NCBI RefSeq assembly: GCF_028687635.1
Contig: NZ_JAQTZS010000009.1
Coordinates: 40,727-104,726 of the forward strand
DNA from: Malikia sp.
GTDB taxonomy: Bacteria > Pseudomonadota > Gammaproteobacteria > Burkholderiales > Burkholderiaceae_C
Reading direction: 5' to 3'
Length of the DNA stretch: 64,000 bases
Positions within the stretch are counted from its first letter, which is position 1. Every line of letters starts with the position of its first letter. The notes beneath the pieces are model-generated. The model saw only the letters and a program-made list of their open reading frames with translations. It ran no database searches and was not told the origin of the DNA. Made by a program: the position numbers and the translations under genes. This document shows positions 53,406 to 60,576 of this stretch, one piece after another.

Positions 53406-55325
53406 TTGAGTCATGGACTCGACAACGGGCTGGAGCCGAAACGGTTCCGGCGCTTGTTCGCGGTGTTCTTCCTCGGCACCCTGCTGCTGCTGTGGGTAGC
53501 CTACGGCGTCAGCAGCCACTTCATCCGCCGCAACCTGGAGCAAGGGCTGGCGATCCGCCTGCAGCGCGATGCGATGCTGCTGGAAGACCACAGCTCGCGC
53601 ACGCTCGACAGCGTGGCGGCACGCCTGACCTCGGTGGCAGCTTTCACCACGCCGCAGGCGCTGCGCGACCACGGGCTCTCGCCCGAGCGGCTGCACGACC
53701 TGATCGCCGACAACCCGGTGCTGCGCAGCCTGTCCTTGGTGGATGTCGGTGGCCGCGTCGTGGCGAGCTCGGAGGCTCAGCACCTGGGTCTCAGGCTGCA
53801 GCCAGACCTGCTGCCAGCGCTCGACGCCGACAGGACCATCTCCTACGGGGACGTCTTCCCGGCACGCGACCTGGCGGGCATCGCGACAGACAACCAGGAA
53901 CCCGCTACCGACTTGACCATCTGGCTGGTCGCGACCACCGTGACGCTGAACGGGCAGCCGCATCGCTGGGTGGCCGCGATCAACCCTGGCTACTTCCAGA
54001 ACTTCTGGTCCCGCTTCGACCCCGAACTGCGTGACACGATCGGCTTGTACGACCACCACGGACAGCGCTTGATCACGAGCGGGGGCCAAGGCCCCAACAC
54101 CTTCGCGCTGTCGCAAGTCCTGGGCGACAAGCTGCTCCAGCGCGAACTGGGCCTGTTCGAGCTGGAGCGCAACGCCGGCTGGCAGGTCGCCTACCGCAGC
54201 AGCCCCCTGCACCCCGTGGTGATGGTCGTCATCGCGGACCGCGACCTGCTGCTGGCGCAGGCTGTCGACGAGCGACTGCGCCTGATGCTGGCCTTGCTGG
54301 GATCGGTACTGATCACCGCCGTCAGCGCCTGGCTGTTTCGCTGGTACCGGCGCTACGAAGCCTCCATCACCGAGCTGGCCAACCAGACCCGGGCCATTGG
54401 CGCCCACCTGATGCTCTCGGAAGCCGACCCCGAAGGCCGGATCACGCATCTCAACCGGGCCATGCTGCAACAGACCGGCTACCAGGAGGCCGAGCTGCTC
54501 GGGCAGAACCACCGCATCCTCAATTCCGGCTACCACGCGTCGGACTACTACGAGCGCCTGTGGCACACCGTCAGTTCGGGCCAGATCTGGAAAGGCATAT
54601 TCCGCAACCGCGACAAGGCCGGCGCCCATTACTGGGTCAACACCACCATCGTGCCCTTCACCGACGCCTGGGGCAAGGTGACGCGCTACGTCTGTCTCTA
54701 CAGCGACATCACCGAGGCCATCAGGCTGACCGAACAGCTGGAGGACGAACGGCGCCTGCGCAATGAACTGGCCAGCCTCAACGAAAAGCTGCTGACCCAC
54801 GCCAACACCGACCCGCTGACCGGACTGTCCAACCGGCGCGGCTTCGAGCATTTCGCGCAGGAGGCGCTGGCCGCATCGCGCCAATTCGCGCTACCGATGT
54901 CCGCACTGATGCTGGACCTCGACCACTTCAAGCAGGTCAATGACGGTTACGGCCATGCCGCTGGCGATGCCGTGCTGCAGGAAATGGCCAGGCGCTGGAA
55001 TAGCCTGATACGCGGCTCGGACCTGCTGGCACGCCTGGGCGGCGAGGAGTTCTGCCTGCTGCTGCCCAACACCCGGCTCGGCCAGGCGCAGCAGATCGCC
55101 GAAAAGCTGCGCCAGGCCTGTACCGCCAGTCCGGTGCCATGGCCCAGCGAAACAAGCCAGCAGTTGCTGAACGTCACGGTCAGCATAGGACTGGCCAGCA
55201 GCGACCAGCTCGAAGCGATCGATCTGCAGCGGCTGCTGCACGATGCCGACCAAGCGCTCTACGAGGCCAAGCACAGCGGCCGCAACCGGGTGGTGGCAAG
55301 GGCCACAACGCCCGAAAGTCCCTGA
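53406..55325 (+). CDS. Membrane PAS-GGDEF diguanylate cyclase
   Basis: A 639-residue protein. A membrane span at about 16-35, a periplasmic Cache-like sensor 36-285, a second span about 290-312, a PAS domain about 330-450, and a GGDEF domain 470-635 with LGGEEF. The I-site RxxD (RGSD) lies five residues before it. It likely makes cyclic di-GMP in response to a periplasmic ligand, possibly delivered by the binding protein just upstream. I chose TTG 53406 because GAGGGG lies six bases before it and it precedes the membrane helix; no in-frame ATG suits. Confidence 0.88.
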   Translation: MSHGLDNGLEPKRFRRLFAVFFLGTLLLLWVAYGVSSHFIRRNLEQGLAIRLQRDAMLLEDHSSRTLDSVAARLTSVAAFTTPQALRDHGLSPERLHDLIADNPVLRSLSLVDVGGRVVASSEAQHLGLRLQPDLLPALDADRTISYGDVFPARDLAGIATDNQEPATDLTIWLVATTVTLNGQPHRWVAAINPGYFQNFWSRFDPELRDTIGLYDHHGQRLITSGGQGPNTFALSQVLGDKLLQRELGLFELERNAGWQVAYRSSPLHPVVMVVIADRDLLLAQAVDERLRLMLALLGSVLITAVSAWLFRWYRRYEASITELANQTRAIGAHLMLSEADPEGRITHLNRAMLQQTGYQEAELLGQNHRILNSGYHASDYYERLWHTVSSGQIWKGIFRNRDKAGAHYWVNTTIVPFTDAWGKVTRYVCLYSDITEAIRLTEQLEDERRLRNELASLNEKLLTHANTDPLTGLSNRRGFEHFAQEALAASRQFALPMSALMLDLDHFKQVNDGYGHAAGDAVLQEMARRWNSLIRGSDLLARLGGEEFCLLLPNTRLGQAQQIAEKLRQACTASPVPWPSETSQQLLNVTVSIGLASSDQLEAIDLQRLLHDADQALYEAKHSGRNRVVARATTPESP

Positions 55326-55381
55326 GGACTCCGGCCGCGCCCGATCGCGGACAATCGCCGCTCACGTTCAATCGGATCATC

Positions 55382-56362
55382 ATGGCCATCTTGCTCGCGC
55401 CCATGGAGGGGCTGCTCGACTTTGCCCTGCGCGACACGCTCACGCGCATCGGCGGGATCTCGCTCTGCGTCTCGGAATTCATCCGCGTCACCGGCACGCT
55501 GCTGCCCGAACGCGCCTTTCGCCGCGTCGTGCCCGAGCTCGACCAGGGCGGCCGCACTCCGGCCGGCGTACCCGTGCGCGCCCAGCTGATGGGCTCCGAC
55601 CCGGTCTGCCTGGCCGACAACGCGGCGCGACTCGCCAGCCTGGGGCCGGCCGGCATCGACCTGAACTTCGGCTGCCCGGCCAAGGTCGTCAACCGCCATG
55701 GCGGCGGCGCCGCGCTGCTGCAGGACCCCGAGCTGCTGCACCGCATCGTGTCGGCGGTGCGGCGCGCCGTGCCGGCCGCCATGCCGGTCTCGGCCAAGAT
55801 GCGGCTGGGCTTCGACGACGACCGCCAGGCCGAGGTCTGCGCGCTGGCGATCGAGGCTGGCGGTGCCGACCAGCTGGTGGTGCATGCCCGCACCCGAGCG
55901 CAAGGCTACAAGCCGCCGGCCTACTGGCACCGGATCGCCGACATCTGCCAGGCGGTCAGGCTGCCGGTGGTGGCCAATGGCGAAATCTGGTCGGTCCAGG
56001 ATGCCCGCGACTGCCTGCGGCAATCGGGCTGCACCGACCTGATGCTGGGCCGGGGCATGGTCGCCGACCCCGGGCTGGCGCTGGCCATCCTGGCCGACCA
56101 GGGCCGGCACGGCAGCCATGAGACCGGCTGGGCCGAGCTGCTGCCCCTGCTGGGCCATTTCTGGCAGCTGGTGCTCGAGCGCATCGAGCCACGCGCGCGG
56201 CCTGGCCGCATCAAGCAGTGGCTCAACTACCTGCGACAGCGCCACCCGGAAGCCGAGCAGGCCTACCAGCAGCTGCGGACCGTCAACGACCCGCGCATGA
56301 TCGAGGCCTGGCTGAGCCGTCAATTGGACCCGCAACGGGTGCCCGTGCTGGCCTGCGCCTGA
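55382..56362 (+). CDS. dusC: tRNA-dihydrouridine(16) synthase DusC
   Basis: A 326-residue FMN enzyme: ILLAPMEGLLDFALRDTLTRIGG at the start (FMN site), IDLNFGCPAKVVNRHGGGAALL with the catalytic Cys, VHARTRAQGYKPPAYW and VVANGEIWSVQDA. The pattern fits the DusC branch, which reduces U16 in tRNA, rather than DusA or DusB. Confidence 0.92.
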   Translation: MAILLAPMEGLLDFALRDTLTRIGGISLCVSEFIRVTGTLLPERAFRRVVPELDQGGRTPAGVPVRAQLMGSDPVCLADNAARLASLGPAGIDLNFGCPAKVVNRHGGGAALLQDPELLHRIVSAVRRAVPAAMPVSAKMRLGFDDDRQAEVCALAIEAGGADQLVVHARTRAQGYKPPAYWHRIADICQAVRLPVVANGEIWSVQDARDCLRQSGCTDLMLGRGMVADPGLALAILADQGRHGSHETGWAELLPLLGHFWQLVLERIEPRARPGRIKQWLNYLRQRHPEAEQAYQQLRTVNDPRMIEAWLSRQLDPQRVPVLACA

Positions 56363-56378
56363 GCGACACCCCCACCCT

Positions 56379-57113
56379 TCAACGCACCAGCAGCCGTTCG
56401 AGCCAGGGCAGCAGCCAGGGCAAGGCAAACGAGGTCAGCAGCCCGTTGAGCCCCATGCCCAGCGCGGCGAAGGCGCCCGCCTGCTCGCTGAACTGGAACG
56501 CGCGCGCCGTGCCCAGGCCGTGCGCGGCCAGGCCGAGCGCGAAGCCGCGCACCGCATCGTCCTCGATCCGCAGCCGGCGGTAGAGCGCCTCGGCGCACAG
56601 CCCGCCGACCATGCCGGTCACGATCACCAGCACCGCCGTCAGCGAAGGCAGGCCGCCCAGGCGCTCTGTGACCGCCATCGCGATCGGCGTCGTGACGCTC
56701 TTGATCGCGAGCGAGACCCGCGACTCGTGACCCGCGCCGAACAGCGCTCCCAGACCCCAGCCCGAGACCGCCACCACCAGGGAGCCCAGGAGCAGCGCGC
56801 CCAGCAGCGGCAGGGTCATGACCCGCAGCCGGTGCCAGTTCGCGTAGAGCGGGATCGCCAGCGCGACCGTCGCCGGCCCGAGCAGGAAATGGATCAGCCC
56901 GGCGCCGTTCATGTAGCGGGCGTAGGGCGTGCCGCTGAGCAGCAACAGGGTCGAGAGCAGCGCGACCGCGATCAGCACCGGGTTGGCCAGCGGGTGGCCG
57001 CGCAGGCGCCGCTGCAGCCAGAGGCCGAACTGGTAGGCCAACAAGGTCAGCGCCAGCCACAGCAGCGGCAAGCCCGCCAGCCGCTCCCAGACCATCGCCG
57101 CGCGCTCCGGCAT
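56379..57113 (-). CDS. LrgB/CidB-family membrane protein
   Basis: A 244-residue protein with about seven membrane segments. IPLYANWHRLRVMTLPLLGALLLGS, SVTTPIAMAVTERLGGLPSLTAVLVIVTGMVGG and AAHGLGTARAFQFSEQAGAFAALGMGLNG are LrgB signatures. The family pairs with LrgA in control of murein hydrolase activity or in export of small metabolites. It follows the lrgA-like gene by three bases. Confidence 0.92.
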   Translation of the reverse strand: MPERAAMVWERLAGLPLLWLALTLLAYQFGLWLQRRLRGHPLANPVLIAVALLSTLLLLSGTPYARYMNGAGLIHFLLGPATVALAIPLYANWHRLRVMTLPLLGALLLGSLVVAVSGWGLGALFGAGHESRVSLAIKSVTTPIAMAVTERLGGLPSLTAVLVIVTGMVGGLCAEALYRRLRIEDDAVRGFALGLAAHGLGTARAFQFSEQAGAFAALGMGLNGLLTSFALPWLLPWLERLLVR

Positions 57114-57116
57114 CGC

Positions 57117-57476
57117 TCAGCTCCGACCCGGCGTGTCGGGAGAACGACGCAACAGGGCGCGCAACAGCAGCGCGGTCACGGCCAGCGCCAGCAGCGTGCT
57201 CGCCAGCAGCGCCAGCGACAGGGGCAGCCATTCGCGCGCCAGCAACGCGCCGTGCAACACGACGCCGGCACCGGCCGGCACGAACAGCAGCGACAGATGC
57301 TGCAGCAGCTGGCCCGAGGTCTGGGCCAGGCGCCGACCCGGCCCGCCGCGCCACAGCAGGCCCAGCAACAGCAGCACCATGCCGGCGACCGGCCCGGGCA
57401 GCGGCCAGTCCAGCCACAGCACCAGCGCCTCGCCGGCGAGCTGGAACAGCAGCAGCCAGCCAAGACCCTGGATCAT
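57117..57476 (-). CDS. LrgA/CidA-family membrane protein
   Basis: A 119-residue holin-like protein with four hydrophobic segments: LLLFQLAGEALVLWLDWPLPGPVAGMVLLLLGLL and LSLLFVPAGAGVVLHGALL. Partner of the LrgB-like protein in one transcription unit. Confidence 0.92.
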   Translation of the reverse strand: MIQGLGWLLLFQLAGEALVLWLDWPLPGPVAGMVLLLLGLLWRGGPGRRLAQTSGQLLQHLSLLFVPAGAGVVLHGALLAREWLPLSLALLASTLLALAVTALLLRALLRRSPDTPGRS

Positions 57477-57502
57477 CGCCCGCTCCCGTTCACTGCAGCC
57501 GC

Positions 57503-57745
57503 TCAGCGCCGCTTGAGCCAGGTAACGAACTCAGGCCCGGTCTGGTCCTGCTGCAGCAGCTCGTTGCCGGTCTGCCTGGCAAAGGCCTGGAAATCACGCA
57601 CCGAGCCGGCATCGGTGCAGATCACCTTGAGCACCTGGCCGCTTGCCATGCCGGCCAGCGCCTTCTTGGATTTGAGGATGGGCAGCGGACAGTTCAATCC
57701 GCGCGCGTCGAGTTCCAGATCGGCAATCATTGCTTGTGCTGACAT
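57503..57745 (-). CDS. TusA-like sulfur-carrier protein
   Basis: An 80-residue SirA/TusA/YedF-fold protein: LDARGLNCPLPILKSKKALAGM contains the CPxP motif whose Cys carries persulfide sulfur. It lies 21 bases after cysM on the same strand, so a link to cysteine sulfur transfer is plausible. Confidence 0.9.
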   Translation of the reverse strand: MSAQAMIADLELDARGLNCPLPILKSKKALAGMASGQVLKVICTDAGSVRDFQAFARQTGNELLQQDQTGPEFVTWLKRR

Positions 57746-57766
57746 GATGAAATTCCTGGCCAGGCG

Positions 57767-58705
57767 TCAGGCCGGGAACACGCCGGTCGACAGGTAGCGG
57801 TCGCCGCGGTCGCAGACGATGAAGGCGATCGTGGCGTCCTGCTCCCGGGCCGCGATCTGCTGCGCGACCCAGCAGGCGCCAGCCGCCGAGATCCCCGCGA
57901 AGATGCCCTCCTCGCGCGCCAGCCGGCGGCACATCTCCTCGGCATCGGCCTGGCTCACGTAGACCAGCTCGTCCACGGCCTTCGGGTCGTAGATCCTGGG
58001 CAGGTATTCCTCGGGCCACTTGCGGATGCCGGGGATGCGCGAGCCCTCGCTCGGCTGCGCGCCGATGATGCGGACCTCCGGGTTCTGCTCCTTCAGGAAG
58101 CGCGACACGCCGGTGATGGTGCCGGTGGTGCCCATCGCGCTGACGAAATGCGTGATGCGCCCGCGCGTCTGCTTCCAGAGCTCGGGTCCGGTGGTCTCGT
58201 AATGGATGCGCGGGTTGTCGGGGTTGGCGAACTGGTCGAGCACCTTGCCCTTGCCCTGCGCGACCATCTGGTCGGCCAGGTCGCGCGCGCACTCCATGCC
58301 GCCGCTCTTGGGCGTCAGGATCAGCTCGGCGCCGAAGGCCTTCATGGTCTGCGCGCGCTCGATGCTGAGGTCCTCGGGCATGATCAGCACCATGCGGTAG
58401 CCGCGCACGGCGGCGGCCATCGCCAGCGCGATGCCGGTGTTGCCCGAGGTCGCCTCGATCAGCGTGTCGCCGGGCGCGATCTCGCCGCGCTCCTCGGCAC
58501 GCCGGATCATCGACAGCGCGGGGCGGTCCTTGACCGATCCGGCCGGGTTGTTGCCTTCGAGCTTGGCCAGCACCACGTTGCCGCGCTCGCGGTTGGACTC
58601 GGCACCGATGCGCTGCAGCGCGATCAGCGGCGTGTGGCCGATGGTGTCTTCCAGGGTCGGGTAGACGACGGGTTTCTTCCGGCTGCGGGGGGTCGCGCGT
58701 GTCAT
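57767..58705 (-). CDS. cysM: Cysteine synthase B
   Basis: A 312-residue PLP enzyme: TIGHTPLIALQRIG, KLEGNNPAGSVKDRPALSMI with the PLP Lys, EATSGNTGIALAMAAAVRGY, and MGTTGTITGVSRFLKEQNP. The CysM type can use thiosulfate as well as sulfide with O-acetylserine. MTRATPRSRK was chosen as start. Together with the TusA-like gene it forms a sulfur operon. Confidence 0.94.
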   Translation of the reverse strand: MTRATPRSRKKPVVYPTLEDTIGHTPLIALQRIGAESNRERGNVVLAKLEGNNPAGSVKDRPALSMIRRAEERGEIAPGDTLIEATSGNTGIALAMAAAVRGYRMVLIMPEDLSIERAQTMKAFGAELILTPKSGGMECARDLADQMVAQGKGKVLDQFANPDNPRIHYETTGPELWKQTRGRITHFVSAMGTTGTITGVSRFLKEQNPEVRIIGAQPSEGSRIPGIRKWPEEYLPRIYDPKAVDELVYVSQADAEEMCRRLAREEGIFAGISAAGACWVAQQIAAREQDATIAFIVCDRGDRYLSTGVFPA

Positions 58706-58770
58706 GGACTTTTTTCTTTGGAATGAGAGGGACAGTCCCATCACTGTGCCATAATTTGGGTCTCATTCCT

Positions 58771-58855
58771 GCCCGGGTGGCGAAATCGGTAGACGCAGGG
58801 GATTCAAAATCCCCCGCCGCAAGGTGTGTCGGTTCGAGTCCGACCCCGGGCACCA
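58771..58855 (+). tRNA. tRNA-Leu (anticodon CAA)
   Basis: Acceptor arms GCCCGGG and CCCGGGC pair perfectly. The anticodon stem GGGGA/TCCCC closes a TTCAAAA loop with anticodon CAA. A long variable arm, the GGTTCGAGTCC T-arm and an encoded CCA end (58853-58855) are present. It is the insertion site of the element that follows. Confidence 0.97.
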
Positions 58856-58959
58856 AATCTAAGGCCGCATGGTTCCGCAACCGTGCGGCCTTTCTCTTTT
58901 CTCCCTCTACGGGGCCGGGTTTCGCTTCCGGCGTGGTGCGCCTCGGTGCGCGTGCATCC

Positions 58960-59322
58960 GGGGCATTATGGGGGCACATTTGGGGGCATGAAATCGGAAA
59001 CTGGGGGCACATGCTCAGAAGTGCCCCCGCCGATGGGGGCACCGGCTCACCCTGGCCAAGCTGGCGTACTGGCTGGCCACCTGCTGGCGCAGCCCGCCGC
59101 CTCGACCACGATCCGCACCAGGTGCAACAGCTCGACCAGGTACAGCAGCGGGACGCAGCCCGCCCCCGTGCCGCCTTCACTTAACCCCCTTAGGGCACCT
59201 CTCGCAACAGCCGGGCCACGCGGCCCGAACAACCCGCGCTCAACCTCACCAGGGAGGACCCATGACAGGGGGTGCCCCACTGGCTGCCCTGATGCCCCAG
59301 GTCTCCCGCCATGTGCCCCCAT
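58960..59322. repeat. Integrase arm-type sites (GGGGGCAC family)
   Basis: Copies of TGGGGGCA(CAT) or the shorter GGGGCAT lie at 58960-58966, 58969-58979, 58981-58989, 59002-59012 and 59034-59042 on the + strand, and inverted at 59021-59028 and 59311-59322. Such repeats next to a tRNA 3' end are typical of tyrosine-integrase binding arms. Confidence 0.6.
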
Positions 59323-59581
59323 CGGCTGGATCTGATCAACCCACAAGCGTTAACCGTTCACCATTCACCATTCACCGTTCACCCTTTTCGTTCACCACGC
59401 ACTAGGGCAACCACGTGGTCCGAATTACCCGCGCTTGTCCCCGATGGGGAGGACCCATGCCGGCGTGTAGGGACTTGTTGCGGGTGTTGCGTTGCGGTGT
59501 TGCCTATGCGGCAGATTGGCGGACTGGCGGCGTGGCGCAGCTCGCATCACCCGCGCTGGGCAAAGCCTTAGAGGACCCGCG
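59232..59581 (+). repeat. Three spaced copies of ACCCGCGCT...GAGGACCC
   Basis: ACCCGCGCT followed after 11-13 bases by (G)GGAGGACCC or AGAGGACCC occurs at 59232-59264, 59427-59459 and 59549-59581. The first two end in ATG and open short frames: 47 codons to 59405 and 52 codons to 59615. The GGAGG could be a ribosome site, or the motif could be a structured RNA or binding site. Confidence 0.5.
59356..59383 (+). repeat. Heptamer tandem repeat based on TTCACC
   Basis: TTCACC starts at 59357, 59364, 59371 and 59378, a strict 7-base period, with a further copy at 59391. It is a simple repeat in element DNA; role unknown. Confidence 0.7.
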
Positions 59582-59681
59582 ACCCGCATCCCGTATCACT
59601 TTCATAACGGGATGAACTAGACCCCGCCTGTCCCCCCTTGAACTGACATCAGACGCTTGTTTTCTTCGGGGTGTCGTTCCG

Positions 59682-59817
59682 TTTTGACGGGAACCACGGG
59701 AACCTCCCTGTTAGTAACCAACTTAAACCATTGTCATAATTGAAGAAAATAGGTTCCCGTCACTGGTGGGAACCTGGGCGATTTTGACGGGAACCTGCCA
59801 CTTTAGACGGGAACCTC
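59682..59817. repeat. GGGAACC iteron cluster, possible replication origin
   Basis: GGGAACC cores lie at 59689, 59698, 59768, 59789 and 59809 (+) and inverted at 59752. Full copies read TTTTGACGGGAACC. The last three are spaced 20-21 bases, two helical turns. The inter-iteron stretch 59710-59750 is the most AT-rich part of the region. Such iterons near a primase/helicase gene suggest an origin or a cis-required replication region. Confidence 0.6.
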
Positions 59818-59853
59818 GGTTGGCTGATTGCTCAATATTTCAGCAGAATAAGG

Positions 59854-59884
59854 ACTTATTAACAGCATCCATAATAAGTTTTTT
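59854..59884. terminator. AT-rich hairpin with T-run
   Basis: ACTTATTA (59854-59861) and TAATAAGT (59872-59879) pair across a 10-base loop, with six T residues from 59879. The weak A/T stem makes termination uncertain; it may instead be part of the origin. Confidence 0.35.
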
Positions 59885-60061
59885 CCCTTATTCGATCTGG
59901 TGACGATGATTGCATCGAATTCCAGCGCGGAAGGGAATCCGCCCACGCCGCCCTATCGCGGCCCGTAAAAATTTCATTTAAATCAGAATGAAATGCTAAG
60001 GCGCGGGCAGCGAAACCGCCCGACCAGCTCACCTGATTCGACCGGGGACAGCACCGCAACC

Positions 60062-60437
60062 CGGCCGCACCGCAGGCGCTCAAGCCCTCGGCAGGCCGGC
60101 CGGCTGGGGTTGCCTTGACCCGCAGCGGATCGCCGCCCATGGCTCGATCTGGCAGGGCTGCCGGCGGTAGTCGCTGCTCACGCGGCCGGGTTCCCGGCAG
60201 GCGCTCGACCAGGAGCACCGGCACCAGCAAGGGCAGGCACGCGGCCGGCAGCAGCCACCACGGCCGCACCACAGCCGCTCAGGCCCTCGACAGGCCGGCC
60301 GGCTGGGGCTGCCTTGACCCGCAGCGGATCGCCGCCCATGGCTCGATCTGGCAAGGCTGCCGGCGGTGGTCGCTGCTCAGGCGGACGGGTTCCCGGCAGG
60401 CGCTCGACCAGGAACACCAGCACCAGCAAGGGAAGCC
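60062..60437. repeat. 199-bp imperfect tandem duplication
   Basis: Copy 1 (60062-60260) and a nearly complete copy 2 (from 60261 to about 60437) keep a constant 199-base offset, with scattered substitutions and no indels. I see no conserved coding frame in either copy. It lies between the iterons and the primase terminator. Confidence 0.8.
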
Positions 60438-60498
60438 ACCCGGCCAGCTTGACCAGGAGCAGCGCCAGCCGCTCGACCGGCAGGCCCGGCCAGGAACG

Positions 60499-60522
60499 AA
60501 AAACCCGGCACGGGCCGGGTTT
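60499..60522 (-). terminator. Rho-independent terminator of the primase gene
   Basis: AAACCCGGC and GCCGGGTTT form a perfect 9-bp stem with an ACGG loop. On the minus strand it ends in a T-run, about 55 bases after the primase stop. Confidence 0.8.
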
Positions 60523-60576
60523 GGACTTGGCTGATCTGGTGATCCGGCACCAGCGGTAGCCGTTGCCGGGACGCCT

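Noticed and set aside
58699..59184. 161-codon + strand frame running through the tRNA gene
   Set aside because: It reads across the complete tRNA-Leu and the integrase-site repeats, so it is not a protein gene.
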